The notes: generated by a model from the sequence alone, not told the origin. DNA of 64,000 nt from Nitrospinota bacterium (GCA_016212275.1 JACRGR010000032.1:1-64000), one strand, 5' to 3'. Shown: positions 1 through 9,304, counted from the first letter of the stretch. Numbers and translations are program-made.

Positions 1-323
1 ATCACCCGTTCGCTGATGTTCACCGCCATGTCCCCCATCCGCTCCAGGTTGTCTATGATCTTGATGGCGGTGGTCACGAACCGCAGGTCCGGCCCCATCG
101 GCTGGCGCAGGGCGAGGATGTTGATGCACATCTCGTCTATTTCCACTTCCGTCTTGTTGATGAGGTGGTCGTTGGCGATGGTCCTTTTCGCCAGTTCGAC
201 GTTGTGCTCCATCAGCGCCTGGATGGCGTTGGAAACCTGTTCCTCCACCATCCCGCCGAGGCGGAGCACCACCTCTTTCAGGTCCTGCAGTTCTTGGTCA
301 AAGTACTTGTTGTAATGAGGCAT
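1..323 (-). CDS. phoU: Phosphate-specific transport accessory protein PhoU (3' end outside window)
   Basis: Only the first 107 codons are present; the gene runs off the left edge. The start MPHYNKYFDQEL, followed by a helical stretch with LRLGGMVEEQV and LERMGDMAVNI, is typical of PhoU, a helical-bundle protein of about 220 residues that damps PhoR/PhoB signalling when phosphate is plentiful and acts with the Pst transporter in the cytoplasm. It begins 12 bases after the pstB stop and closes the pstSCAB-phoU operon. The identification rests on these N-terminal motifs plus the gene order; the second half of the three-helix repeat cannot be seen. Confidence 0.93.
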   Translation of the reverse strand, partial: MPHYNKYFDQELQDLKEVVLRLGGMVEEQVSNAIQALMEHNVELAKRTIANDHLINKTEVEIDEMCINILALRQPMGPDLRFVTTAIKIIDNLERMGDMAVNISERV

Positions 324-335
324 TGTTTCTCCCGA

Positions 336-1118
336 TCAACCGAATTTGCCCGAAATGTAATCTTCCGTCCGCTTTTGCGTCGGGGTTTGGAATATCTTGG
401 CCGTGGCGTCCATCTCCACCAGCTTGCCCAGGTAGAAAAACGCGGTGTAGTCCGAACACCGCGCGGCCTGCTGGAGATTGTGGGTAACGATCACTATCGT
501 GTAGTTGGTCCGCAGTTCCTGGATGGTCTCCTCGATCTTCGCGGTGGAGATCGGGTCGAGCGCGCTTGCCGGCTCGTCCATCAGGATTATTTCCGGCTCG
601 TTCGCCAACGCGCGGGCGATGCACAGCCTCTGCTGTTGCCCGCCGGAAAGGTCGAGCGCGGAGCGGTTCAGCCTATCTTTCACTTCCTGCCACAGATCGG
701 CTTGCTTGAGCGAGCGTTCCACGATCCCTTCCAACTGCGCCTTTTCCCTCAATCCGCGCATCCGCGGGCCGAACGCGATGTTCTCGAAGATCGTCATCGG
801 AAAGGGGTTGGATTTCTGGAACACCATCCCCACCCGCTTGCGGAGCGACTCCAGCCGCGTACCTTCGCGGTATATGTCGCTCCCGTGGATGAGGATGTCC
901 CCCGCGATGCGGGTGCCGAGCAACACCTCGTTCATCCGGTTGAAGCACCGGAGCAATGTGCTTTTGCCACACCCCGATGGTCCGATGAAGGCCGTCACCT
1001 GCCGGGGCTTGATATTCATATTGATGCCGAACAGCGCCTGCACCTGGCCATAGTAAAAATCCAGGTTGCGCACATGCACCGCCACGGCGTCCAGTTCATT
1101 CACAACGGTCTGTTCCAT
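336..1118 (-). CDS. pstB: Phosphate ABC transporter ATP-binding protein PstB
   Basis: A 260-residue ABC ATPase, the usual PstB length, that energises phosphate import on the cytoplasmic side of PstA/PstC. It has a Walker [10 protein letters not shown] near residue 47, the signature LSGGQQQR near 157 and the Walker [13 protein letters not shown] near 178. The open frame also offers a TTG one codon upstream; I chose the ATG at 1118. It lies 41 bases downstream of pstA in the same operon. The motifs and the position between pstA and phoU leave little doubt. Confidence 0.97.
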   Translation of the reverse strand: MEQTVVNELDAVAVHVRNLDFYYGQVQALFGINMNIKPRQVTAFIGPSGCGKSTLLRCFNRMNEVLLGTRIAGDILIHGSDIYREGTRLESLRKRVGMVFQKSNPFPMTIFENIAFGPRMRGLREKAQLEGIVERSLKQADLWQEVKDRLNRSALDLSGGQQQRLCIARALANEPEIILMDEPASALDPISTAKIEETIQELRTNYTIVIVTHNLQQAARCSDYTAFFYLGKLVEMDATAKIFQTPTQKRTEDYISGKFG

Positions 1119-1159
1119 CAATCCGCCAATCCATTACTCATTTTTAATTCCCAAAATCA

Positions 1160-2812
1160 TTATAGTGCCGAGCCGCGGTATTTGTTACGCAACTTGTTGC
1201 GCAAAACTATCGCCACGAGGTTCAGCGCCACCACGATGAGCAGGAGCAGTCCGGTGGTGGTGTACACCATCGGTTTCGCCGCCTCCACGTTCGGCGACTG
1301 GAAACCCACGTCGTAGATATGGAACCCCAGATGCATGAACTTCCGGTCGAGGTGGAAGAACGGCCATGAAGCGTCCACGGGAAGCTCCGAAACCAGCTTC
1401 ACCACGCCGGTGATCATCAGGGGGGCCACCTCGCCCGCGGCCCGGCTGATGGCAAGTATCACGCCGGTCAGTATCCCCGGCATGGCGTTGGGCAGGACCA
1501 CGTTCCAGATGGTCTGGAATTTCGACGCGCCCAGCGCCAGCGACCCCTCGCGGTTGGCGCGCGGCACCGCGGCAAGCCCTTCCAGCGTCGAAACCACCAC
1601 CACGGGAACGGTAAGCAAGGCCAGCGTGAGCGAGGCCCACAAAATGCCGCCGGTGCCAAACGTGGGTTCCGGCAGTTTGTCGGCGAAGAACAGCGCGTCC
1701 AGCCCGCCGCCGACGAAATACACGAAAAAGCCGAGGCCGAAAATGCCGAACACGATGGACGGCACGCCCGCGAGGTTGTTCACCGCCATCCGCACCGCGC
1801 TCAACGCCGGGCCTGGCTTGGCGTACTCGTGCATGTACAGCGCGGTCATCACCCCCAGCGGGGTACAGATGATGACCATCAGGAACACCATCATCACCGT
1901 GCCGAAAATGGCGGGATATACCCCCCCCTCGGTATTGGATTCACGCGGCCAGTCCACAAGGAACGAAACCGCCTTGCCCGCGTAGTAGGCGGCTTTTGAA
2001 AACGGCCCCATCCCGTTCGGACGGTAAATGTCCACCGCGTTCATCAGGGGGACCGTTTTTGTGCTTCCGTCCGAGATGGCCACCTCCACCTCGCAACATG
2101 CGGCCAACGCCTCCAGCCGTTCCAGTTCCCGCTCCGGCCCCTGAAGGGACGCGGCAAGTGTCTCTGATTTTGCATCGAACTGCTTTTGCATTTCATCCAG
2201 CCGGACTTTTGTTTCCGGCAGGTCCGAAGCGGGGCCGCTCGAAAGCTTGCGCATGGCGATCTCTATTTCCGTGAGCGAACGGCGTTCGTGCGTGATGCGT
2301 TCCTGAACCGATTTCATCTCTTCCCGCGCCTCGCTTACCTGCCGGTGTTTCGCGGCGACCATATCGAAAAACCCCGCCGAGGTGGCGGGCGTCACCGTAT
2401 CCCCTTCCTTGAAGGAAAGGATGAACCCCTGCAGGTGCCCATACTCCATCCGTTCGATGACCGCCGCGTCGGCGGGGTATTCCGTTTTCACGATCTCCGA
2501 ATCGTCAACCCATTTGAAGTCGAGGCCGAACACGTCGCGGTTGGCTATCTTCACCTGCGTACGCGCGGCCGCCCCCTCCTCTTCCCGGTCCGTGACGGGG
2601 CCGAGCAGGTAGGAACCGTCTTTCAAGGTCAGTTTCGCCACATTCGCGGGCCAGAAGTTGCCCGCGCCGCTTGCCACGATGATGCCGATGAGTCCCGCGA
2701 TCATCCCGATAAGAAGCAGGACGGTGATGCCGCTGATCCAGATGAACGGCACCCCCTCGGCCCAGAAGCCGCGGCGGAACTCCCTGTACCCTTTGTTTTC
2801 AGAAACGGGCAT
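1160..2812 (-). CDS. pstA: Phosphate ABC transporter permease PstA, large-insert form
   Basis: A 550-residue permease, about 250 residues longer than E. coli PstA. One membrane segment lies at about residues 22-48. Then comes a roughly 250-residue non-membrane region, probably periplasmic, including a charged helical stretch at about 150-240 likely to form a coiled coil. The conserved permease core with five or six membrane segments follows from about 300 to the end and includes the EAA-type loop (LGASKFQTIWNVVLP). The start has a GGAGG Shine-Dalgarno and overlaps the end of pstC by 14 bases, so the two are translationally coupled. Similar enlarged PstA proteins are known in some proteobacteria; the role of the insert is not known to me. 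Confidence 0.93.
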   Translation of the reverse strand: MPVSENKGYREFRRGFWAEGVPFIWISGITVLLLIGMIAGLIGIIVASGAGNFWPANVAKLTLKDGSYLLGPVTDREEEGAAARTQVKIANRDVFGLDFKWVDDSEIVKTEYPADAAVIERMEYGHLQGFILSFKEGDTVTPATSAGFFDMVAAKHRQVSEAREEMKSVQERITHERRSLTEIEIAMRKLSSGPASDLPETKVRLDEMQKQFDAKSETLAASLQGPERELERLEALAACCEVEVAISDGSTKTVPLMNAVDIYRPNGMGPFSKAAYYAGKAVSFLVDWPRESNTEGGVYPAIFGTVMMVFLMVIICTPLGVMTALYMHEYAKPGPALSAVRMAVNNLAGVPSIVFGIFGLGFFVYFVGGGLDALFFADKLPEPTFGTGGILWASLTLALLTVPVVVVSTLEGLAAVPRANREGSLALGASKFQTIWNVVLPNAMPGILTGVILAISRAAGEVAPLMITGVVKLVSELPVDASWPFFHLDRKFMHLGFHIYDVGFQSPNVEAAKPMVYTTTGLLLLIVVALNLVAIVLRNKLRNKYRGSAL

Positions 2813-5099
2813 ATTTCCTCCGGAGCCGCTGGCTCACCAGTTCGGCGACGGTGTTGATGAGGAACGTGAACACGAAAAGAATGAATCCGGTGAGGAACAG
2901 GATGCGGAAAAGGCTCCCGCCCACGGGGGCTTCCGGCATCTCCACCGCGATGGCGGCGGACATGGCCCTCATGCCGTTAAAGATGCTCAGGTCCATCACC
3001 GGCGTATTGCCGGTGGCCATCAGCACGATCATCGTCTCGCCCACCGCGCGCCCCAAGCCAAGCATCACCGCGGCGAAAATGCCGGGGCTGGCCGCCGGGA
3101 GCACGACATAAAGCGCCGTTTGCCAGCGAGAAGCCGCCAGGGCGAACGAGGCGGAAGTAAGCGACGGCGGCACCGCCGAAAGCGCGTCCTCGGCTATCGT
3201 GAAAATGATGGGTATCACCGCGAATCCGAGCGCGATCCCCACCACCACGCAGTTGCGCGGGTCGTACAAATATCCCATAACGGTGTACAGCCACTGCTTG
3301 AGTTCCCCGTGGAACAATACCCGCTCCGTGACCGGTCCCAAAGCGTATCCCGCCGCCAGCGCGGTGATCAGCACCGGCAGAATGTACAGCAATTCCCGCT
3401 TGCCCCCGGTTTCCGGCCTCAACCGGTGGGGCAAAGCCCACCAAACGCATACGAAGAGAAACCATGCCGCCGGCACGGAAAGAACCAGCGTAAAAAATCG
3501 CCCCAGGTTGTCGTTCAACGCGGGGGCCAGCCACAACCCGGCCAAAAAGCCCACCACCACGCTGGGGATGGCGGCCATCAATTCGATAAGCGGCTTGATA
3601 ACGTTACGCAATGCGGTCGGCGCCATTTGCGAGAGGTAAATCGCCCCCAGGATGGCGATCGGCACGGAAAATATCATGGCGTACAGCGTCCCTTTAAGCG
3701 TGCCGAAAATAAGCGGCCACAGGGAGAGCTTCGCCTCGAAATCGTCCGTTCCGCCGCTGGACTGCCACACAAATTCCGGTTTGGTGTACCCTTCGTACCA
3801 CACTTTCGCAAAAAGGGTTTTCAAGGTCACTTCGGGGTGCTTTTCGTCCAGATCGTAACTGTACAGCATCCCTTCGCCGCCAAGCGCCACCAGGCTGTCG
3901 GACTTCGGCCCTATAACGGCGAACCGCGCGGCTTGCCCCGGCTTGAACCGGGCATACGTCCGTCCGGAGGTGGAATAGTGGTAGACGATGGTCCCGTCCG
4001 CTCCGGTGGTCACAAACCCTTTGTTGCGGGGAGAAGGGGCGATAGCCGTCACCGGTGAGGAGTGGCTTTTGAACTGCCGCACCTGCATGTAGCGGAAGCC
4101 CAAGGGACTCACGGAGAGCGCGGCTTTACCGCCGTAATTGTCATCCGGCAGTTCGCGCTCCTCGCCGGGTTTGATCGCGGCGCCATCGGCAAGGGGGAAC
4201 GCGGCGGCGCCGCCGTTCTTCACTCGCACATAGCGCACCGGGAACCACTCCGATATGCCCCCCTTCTCATCCCCCACTATCAGCGCTTCGTCGCCAACGA
4301 GGAACGCAAGGGACGAAATGGCGCCCTCGGCGGCCTTGAATTGCTCCACCAAGCTATAGGAGCCGTCCTCAGGGGCGAAAACCATCAGTTCCCCCCGCGC
4401 GGTGCCCGCTATCACGCCGCCGGAATGCCGCATGGCCAATGCCGTGACGGATTCGCCGCGCCCGTCCACCGGCGTTTTTTTCGGCTCCTCGCCCGGCGCG
4501 AACTTCACGGTGAACAGGCCGGTCTCTTTCACCAGCCCGGCCACGGTAACGGCCCCCTCGTCGTCCATCAGGCCGGTGGCAAGCGATACCGCGCCACCGT
4601 CGGACAGGCGGAACGGCCGTCCGTATTCAACCGAAGGCTCCACCCGGCGTTTTTGGCCGGAATAGTCCGCGCGGTATTTTACTTCCATAAAACCTACCTG
4701 CCCATCCGCGGTGCCGTAGGCGATCAAATTGCGCCGGGCCGTGCGGCTGGCGGCGGTAATGGTTTTTCCTTTTAGCGCCGGATCGCCGAATGTTTGCAGA
4801 TGGTCGCCCGTTTCAAGCGAGAGGAACTCCACCCCGCCATTGGCGTCCACGCGGAAGGCGGTATTGCGGTATTCGTCGGTGCCGATAGCCACGGCGGTGG
4901 CGGGGGTAAGCCGTTTGCCCACCACCCATTCGCCGGATTTCTTCACTGCGGGATTGCTGATAAGGGGCGAGGCTTCCCAAGCGATAAAAAGCATGATGGC
5001 GAATACGGACACGAGCGTAAGGAGGCCCCCGGCGGTGATCGCCCGGCGCGCCCAGGCATCGGCCCGCGCCACCTTTTTATCGTGCCCCGCAATTTTCAT
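2799..5099 (-). CDS. pstC: Phosphate ABC transporter permease PstC with beta-propeller-like insert
   Basis: A permease of about 766 residues; classical PstC has about 320. A first membrane helix (about residues 25-45) is followed by some 390 residues of soluble sequence with repeated short beta-rich units, such as SPVTAIAPSPRNKGFVTTGADGT and similar stretches that recall WD40 blades. The PstC permease core then runs from about residue 440 to the end, with the LALAASRWQTALYVVLP loop. I chose the ATG at 5099 because GGGGAG lies just upstream; an ATG eight codons earlier has no ribosome site. It partners PstA and likely receives phosphate from PstS. The propeller is presumably periplasmic; its role is inferred, not known. 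Confidence 0.92.
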   Translation of the reverse strand: MKIAGHDKKVARADAWARRAITAGGLLTLVSVFAIMLFIAWEASPLISNPAVKKSGEWVVGKRLTPATAVAIGTDEYRNTAFRVDANGGVEFLSLETGDHLQTFGDPALKGKTITAASRTARRNLIAYGTADGQVGFMEVKYRADYSGQKRRVEPSVEYGRPFRLSDGGAVSLATGLMDDEGAVTVAGLVKETGLFTVKFAPGEEPKKTPVDGRGESVTALAMRHSGGVIAGTARGELMVFAPEDGSYSLVEQFKAAEGAISSLAFLVGDEALIVGDEKGGISEWFPVRYVRVKNGGAAAFPLADGAAIKPGEERELPDDNYGGKAALSVSPLGFRYMQVRQFKSHSSPVTAIAPSPRNKGFVTTGADGTIVYHYSTSGRTYARFKPGQAARFAVIGPKSDSLVALGGEGMLYSYDLDEKHPEVTLKTLFAKVWYEGYTKPEFVWQSSGGTDDFEAKLSLWPLIFGTLKGTLYAMIFSVPIAILGAIYLSQMAPTALRNVIKPLIELMAAIPSVVVGFLAGLWLAPALNDNLGRFFTLVLSVPAAWFLFVCVWWALPHRLRPETGGKRELLYILPVLITALAAGYALGPVTERVLFHGELKQWLYTVMGYLYDPRNCVVVGIALGFAVIPIIFTIAEDALSAVPPSLTSASFALAASRWQTALYVVLPAASPGIFAAVMLGLGRAVGETMIVLMATGNTPVMDLSIFNGMRAMSAAIAVEMPEAPVGGSLFRILFLTGFILFVFTFLINTVAELVSQRLRRKYARF

Positions 5100-5132
5100 C
5101 AGGCTCTCCCCACAAACGCCCAAAACGGCAGA

Positions 5133-5160
5133 GCCGGGAACGATGACAATCGTCCCCGGC
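5133..5160 (-). promoter_or_regulatory. Intercistronic hairpin between pstS and pstC
   Basis: In the transcript (minus) sense this is a 12-base-pair stem (GCCGGGGACGAT / ATCGTTCCCGGC, one G-U pair) with a TGTC loop and no U-run after it. It lies 24 bases past the pstS stop and 33 bases before pstC. Such hairpins after the first gene of a binding-protein operon commonly protect or partly terminate the message, so the binding protein is made in excess over the permease. That function is inferred here. Confidence 0.7.
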
Positions 5161-5184
5161 GTCCGTCACGAGAGGTTAGTCCGT

Positions 5185-6159
5185 TTATTTCAGTTGCGCA
5201 AGTTCCTTATCCGCGTTCTTGGCAAGCATCGGCATAAAGCCGTCTTTCACGACCACCGCCTGCCCTTCCTTGCTGTAGATGAACTTGATGAATTCCTTCA
5301 CCAGCGGATCGAGGCCCTTCTTCGGGTCAACCGCCACATACAGGTTCAAGTAGCGCGAGAGCGGGTAATTGCCGCTATATACGTTGGCCGGCGACTCGTC
5401 GAACACTTCGCCGCCATCCTTATCGGAAAGCGGAACGGTGCGCACGCCGGAGGTCATGTACCCCATGCCGCTGTAGCCGATGGCGAACTTGTCTTCGCTC
5501 ACCCCTTGCACCACCGCGGCGGAGCCGGGCTGTTCTTTCACGGTGTCCTTGTAATCCCCTTTGCCCAACGCATGTTCCTTGAAGTAGCCGTAGGTGCCGG
5601 AAGCTGAATTACGGCCGAACATGGTGATCGGCTTGCCCGCGAAATCGCCGGTAAGGCCAATCTGGTCCCATGTGGCGACGTCCGCCGCGGCGCCGCGCTT
5701 GCGCGCCTTGCCGAATATGGCGTCAACCTGCGTGAGCGAAAGGCTCTTTACCGGGTTGCTCTTGTTCACATACACCGCCAGACCGTCGACCGCCACGCGG
5801 AACCGGGTCGGCTTGAAACCGCGCTTGGCCTCGAAACCGTCCGCCTCGGCCGGCTTCATATCGCGCGACATCGGCCCAAGCTGGGCAACCCCTTCGGTCA
5901 GGGCGGGGGGCGCGGTGGCGGAGCCTTTGCCTTCCACCTGCACGTTCACGCCCGGATACATCTTCTTGAACCCTTCGCCCCACAGCGTAAGGAGGTTGTT
6001 CATCGTGTCGGAACCCACCGAGTTGAGGTTCCCGGAAATGCCTTTCACTTTCTTGTACGGCTGAAGGCCGCTGTCCAGCTTAACCACGTCGGCGCTGGCC
6101 GTTGCCGCGAACGTAAATACGGCGGCGGTGGCCAAGACCTGCTTCAATCCCGTTTTCAT
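5185..6159 (-). CDS. pstS: Periplasmic phosphate-binding protein PstS
   Basis: A 324-residue protein with a clear Sec signal peptide (about residues 1-23, ending TASA). The mature part has PstS/PBP-like features: a GSDTMNNL stretch near 48 in place of the usual phosphate-loop motif, GKGSATAPPAL near 78 and FGRNSASGTYGYFKEH in the second lobe. It captures phosphate in the periplasm and delivers it to PstCA. The start has an excellent Shine-Dalgarno (GGAGG, spacing 7). As first gene of the operon it is preceded by a hairpin and an 11-base-periodic Pho-box-like array. Confidence 0.96.
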   Translation of the reverse strand: MKTGLKQVLATAAVFTFAATASADVVKLDSGLQPYKKVKGISGNLNSVGSDTMNNLLTLWGEGFKKMYPGVNVQVEGKGSATAPPALTEGVAQLGPMSRDMKPAEADGFEAKRGFKPTRFRVAVDGLAVYVNKSNPVKSLSLTQVDAIFGKARKRGAAADVATWDQIGLTGDFAGKPITMFGRNSASGTYGYFKEHALGKGDYKDTVKEQPGSAAVVQGVSEDKFAIGYSGMGYMTSGVRTVPLSDKDGGEVFDESPANVYSGNYPLSRYLNLYVAVDPKKGLDPLVKEFIKFIYSKEGQAVVVKDGFMPMLAKNADKELAQLK

Positions 6160-6210
6160 CCACTTTCCTCCAGTTTAATTACTTCAGGACGTTGTTAACT
6201 TTTTCGCGCG

Positions 6211-6231
6211 GACCGGAATCCCTTTCCGGTC
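6211..6231. promoter_or_regulatory. Inverted repeat in the pstS leader
   Basis: GACCGGAA, five bases, then TTCCGGTC: a perfect 8-base-pair stem 52 bases upstream of the pstS start codon. It lies between the Pho-box-like array and the ribosome site, so it would be in the 5' untranslated leader. It may stabilise the message or bind a regulator; the sequence alone does not say which. Confidence 0.5.
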
Positions 6232-6253
6232 AGGCCACACTCTACTCAAGGGC

Positions 6254-6281
6254 AATGAAGGGATAATGAATGGATTGTTAA
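6254..6281 (-). promoter_or_regulatory. Candidate Pho box upstream of pstS
   Basis: Read on the minus strand, three six-base units TTAACA, TTCATT and TTCATT begin at exact 11-base intervals, the spacing PhoB/PhoP-type regulators need to bind as tandem dimers on one DNA face. The array lies about 95-120 bases upstream of pstS, where an activator of the operon would be expected. The match to the E. coli PhoB consensus is poor and resembles the Bacillus PhoP repeat more, so the assignment rests on periodicity and location. Confidence 0.5.
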
Positions 6282-6454
6282 GAAACGGTGAATGTTGGAT
6301 TCCTTGTTTATCAATAGGTTAAGGAGGACTCCAAGGGAGCGGAATCTCCCCGATTCCCCATTCAATGCCCCGAAGATGGCTTTGACTGTAGCGACGGAAA
6401 AGAATACACTCTCAAGAGAAATGCGCGGTTGCCCGATATGTATCCAAGAGGTGA

Positions 6455-6901
6455 ATGATGAAGATTGATGGATTGACTCCCGCGGAAAAAGGCGGCGAAA
6501 CGCCGAAGAAAACGGATAAAGTAACCGGCCCTTCGTTTGATTCCATACTCAAGGAAACCATGACCTCCGCCCCGGCGGGCAAAACGCAAGCCGCGCAGAT
6601 GGCGGCGCCCCTCATGCCCACGCATTTCGCGCCCTTTAAATCAACCAACCCGTTCGCCGCCGAAGCGGTGAATCAGCTTGACGGGGTGTTGGGAGATTTG
6701 CAGATATACCTCAACTCCCTCGCGAACCCCGATGTTCCAACGTCGCGGCTGGCCCCGATGGTGGACGGCCTGATGGAGAAAAAGGACAAATTGGTGTCCT
6801 TGCTATCGCATCTGAACGATCCGGCGTTGCAAGACCTCGTCACGCAAACCGCCTCGCTGATATTGAGCGAGAATACGCGGATACACACGGCCAAAGCCTG
6901 A
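6455..6901 (+). CDS. Hypothetical protein, 148 residues
   Basis: An unrecognised soluble protein with no signal peptide or membrane segment. The first 65 residues are rich in Lys, Thr, Pro and Ala and probably disordered, with a short FDSILKETM helix. Residues 70-148 look like a compact helical domain (hydrophobic heptads around LDGVLGDLQIYLNSL and LVTQTASLIL). Two adjacent ATG codons follow an AGAGGTG ribosome site. It stands alone, divergent from pstS and convergent with the porin gene. Its codon use matches its neighbours. I cannot assign a function. Confidence 0.75.
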   Translation: MMKIDGLTPAEKGGETPKKTDKVTGPSFDSILKETMTSAPAGKTQAAQMAAPLMPTHFAPFKSTNPFAAEAVNQLDGVLGDLQIYLNSLANPDVPTSRLAPMVDGLMEKKDKLVSLLSHLNDPALQDLVTQTASLILSENTRIHTAKA

Positions 6902-6929
6902 CGAACCCGCCGGACTTTTCAACAGCCTT

Positions 6930-8075
6930 CTAGAACGATATCTGCCACTGCATGCTGGTTACGCTGTGGTTTTTCCGGTCCCACGTCGCCCCCTCGGTGG
7001 GAAATGAAATCTGTTCAAAGTCGAACACCAGTTTGGCGTCAAACCCGCTAAGGAGATAGTTGAACCCCAGCGCGGTGCTCCGCTGGCTTGCGCCCGACGA
7101 GGCGCTTTCCGCGTCCCATACCACATACCGCGCATACGGCTGAATGCCGCCCTGCTTCTCCATGCTCATCCAGGCCAGCGTCGCCTGCCACCCCTTCCCC
7201 TGCACATAATTTCCGCTTGAATCTTTTTTGCCGGGATTGCTCCAGTCATACGAATAATATGCGCCGACCAGCGACATCACGCCGCTTTCGGTGCGCCCCT
7301 CCATCGCCACGTCGGCGGTCCACGCCGAGTAGCCAGCGGGCTTGCCCGCGACGTCGGTGGACGCCTTATCCTGCCGGTCGAACCCGTAGCCGATGGTGAA
7401 AATATCTTTTCCGCCCTGATAGCTTTCCTTGTAGAGGAAGTCCTCTTCGCCATCCATCAGTGAAATATGCACACGCCCGTGATAGCGGATGGTCTCCGCG
7501 CCGGTCTCCTGCGGTTTCGCCCCTTTGCCAGCCGCCAAGCGGTACTGGAACCCGCCAATGTTCCCCCACAGCAATAGCCCGCGGTCGCGCTTGCCGTCCA
7601 GAGCGGTGGAGTCCAACTGCAATTCGTCAATCGCCGCGCGGTCCAACGCAATGGAGCTGAACGGCGAGGTAAGCCTGCTCCGGGAAAACTGCACGGGGAA
7701 TATGCCCGCCATTACCTTGCCCGCCGTGCCGGAGTCCAGCTCTATCCATCCATCGAGCGTTTTTACCCCGGTGGACGCGGCATAGCTTTTCCCCCGGTTG
7801 TCATCAGCGAGTTGCAGGAAGAAATTGACCCCCGGCGCGGCCTGTCCGCCCACCAAAAGCCTGCTCCGCCGCAGATACAGGTCGGTGTGGTCGCCACTTA
7901 CCGTCGGATCGCCGGCGGCGGCTCCGGCCTGGTTTTGGCCGATTTGCGTAAGCACTTGCAGTCGGTAGCCGATCTGGATGAACCGGTCTTCCCCCGCCTT
8001 TAGCGTTATGCCGCCCGCGTGCGCGGTAATGGAGGCGGAAAGCAATATGATTGCGATTGCGAACATTCGGTACAT
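6930..8075 (-). CDS. Phosphate-selective porin O/P family outer-membrane protein
   Basis: A 381-residue beta-barrel porin. Residues 1-20 are a signal peptide ending AHA, the mature part has many alternating beta strands (for example RFIQIGYRLQVLTQIG and DLYLRRSRLLVGGQ), and the last residue is Phe, the usual BAM signal. These features fit the OprP/OprO family, which admits phosphate or polyphosphate through the outer membrane. The start at 8075 follows an AAGGGGG site; the frame stays open farther upstream but without a ribosome site. Its closeness to pst fits a phosphate role, but it is a separate transcription unit and the ion specificity is inferred. Confidence 0.82.
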   Translation of the reverse strand: MYRMFAIAIILLSASITAHAGGITLKAGEDRFIQIGYRLQVLTQIGQNQAGAAAGDPTVSGDHTDLYLRRSRLLVGGQAAPGVNFFLQLADDNRGKSYAASTGVKTLDGWIELDSGTAGKVMAGIFPVQFSRSRLTSPFSSIALDRAAIDELQLDSTALDGKRDRGLLLWGNIGGFQYRLAAGKGAKPQETGAETIRYHGRVHISLMDGEEDFLYKESYQGGKDIFTIGYGFDRQDKASTDVAGKPAGYSAWTADVAMEGRTESGVMSLVGAYYSYDWSNPGKKDSSGNYVQGKGWQATLAWMSMEKQGGIQPYARYVVWDAESASSGASQRSTALGFNYLLSGFDAKLVFDFEQISFPTEGATWDRKNHSVTSMQWQISF

Positions 8076-8206
8076 GGTTATTCCCCCTTGAGGGGATAAG
8101 CATAACATTTCAAGGGGCGATTCAGTAACCTTTCGGGAGAGCCGTCCAATGCTGTAGGGTGGTTGGCTTTTTGAAACACAAAAAAAGGAACGTGGAGGCC
8201 GCCCCA

Positions 8207-8219
8207 AAATGTGACATTT
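8207..8219. promoter_or_regulatory. Palindrome between the porin and the divergent gene
   Basis: AAATGT, one base, ACATTT is a perfect inverted repeat, and the flanks extend the symmetry loosely. It lies in the 178-base divergent region between the porin (minus) and the gene at 8254 (plus), where an operator would act on either side. No regulator can be named. Confidence 0.35.
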
Positions 8220-8253
8220 GGCGCAAACGCCCGCTTGGGTGTAGAATTCCACA

Positions 8254-8994
8254 ATGGCCTCCATAGTTCAGGTCGAAAAAGGGAAGGACGAAAAGCAGGA
8301 GCCAGCGGCGCCGCCGCCGGTCATACCTCCTTCGCTCACCACTCCTTTATTCATAAAGGGGTTCAAGGAACTGTTGTCCACGTTCCTCGGCAAGATGGTG
8401 GCAAGCGGCGTCCCGCGCGACAAGCTGAACAAGGCGCTTTCCGAAATGCCGCCCGAGATCCAAAGGATCGCCGCGGGCATGAACGCCACATTTTTGGAAG
8501 GGGTGGCGGACTACCTGCGCCGCAAGGAGCAGGAGGAACTGCGGAACGACTACCTGGGGCGCGCGCTGGTGTACGACATCGAAAAGCTTTTTCCGCCCGA
8601 CCACGAAACGGCGCGCAAGCTAACCACCGAGCCGGTGAAGGGAATGTTGCCGTATCAGGTGGCGGACGGGCTTATCGCCGCGCTGAAAGCCGCGCACGGG
8701 CTGGACACCATAAAGGAGTACAGCCAGACCTGCAAGGCGAAGGCGGAGCAGTACCGGAGCGAAGCGGACTTCCTGATAGACATCGAAAAATTCGTCAACG
8801 ACCCCGACGTGAAACGGATAACCACCGACGTGACCACGCGCTTCAAGCTCCTGATGCACAAAAAGCCGGAAGCCGACCAGCGGAAGTGGATACTGAACCA
8901 GATACACACCTCATTCTCGTTCCGCGAGATGAAGCGCGACCTTTCGGAAGAGGAGCTGGGGACCATCACCCACACGTTCCTGAAAGCGAAGTAA
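8254..8994 (+). CDS. Hypothetical soluble protein, 246 residues
   Basis: No recognised domain. After a Pro/Ala-rich segment (about residues 8-27) the protein is highly charged and largely helical, with long Lys/Glu-rich helices at about 85-115 and 150-200 and no membrane segment or signal peptide. The coding sequence is well supported: uninterrupted, same base and codon use as neighbouring genes, opposite frames clearly shadows. It is alone on its strand, between the porin and the decayed element that follows. The function is unknown. Confidence 0.8.
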   Translation: MASIVQVEKGKDEKQEPAAPPPVIPPSLTTPLFIKGFKELLSTFLGKMVASGVPRDKLNKALSEMPPEIQRIAAGMNATFLEGVADYLRRKEQEELRNDYLGRALVYDIEKLFPPDHETARKLTTEPVKGMLPYQVADGLIAALKAAHGLDTIKEYSQTCKAKAEQYRSEADFLIDIEKFVNDPDVKRITTDVTTRFKLLMHKKPEADQRKWILNQIHTSFSFREMKRDLSEEELGTITHTFLKAK

Positions 8995-9048
8995 GCTACC
9001 CTTCTTGTGTAACGGGCCAAACGCTTCTTTACATGAGGAAACAACGAT

Positions 9049-9304
9049 AATCCGCAGATTGCGCAGATGGACGCAGATTTAAGAGACGAACAAACCACGC
9101 CATCATTGCCGCGGCGATAGAGGTTCATCGCCAGCTAGGCCAAGGGATTCTGGAAGCCGTATATCAGGAGTCGTTGGCAATCGAGTTCAAAGCCAAATCT
9201 ATCCCCGTTGGAGCGAGGGCTTCTTTGGAATTTCGGTAGCCCTAGCCTTGAATTCAAACGATTGGTGTTTTCAAATCTGCGTCCATCCGCGCAATCTGCG
9301 GATT
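9049..9304. repeat. 32-bp inverted repeats enclosing a decayed GxxExxY gene
   Basis: The left arm at 9049-9080 and right arm at 9273-9304 are inverted copies matching at 31 of 32 positions; each contains the core AATCTGCGGATT in one orientation. The unit is about 256 bases. A shorter pair with the same core occurs at 14430-14508. The arms carry the first and last codons of the enclosed pseudogene, so they belong to the element rather than to a later insertion. No target-site duplication was identified. Confidence 0.8.
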
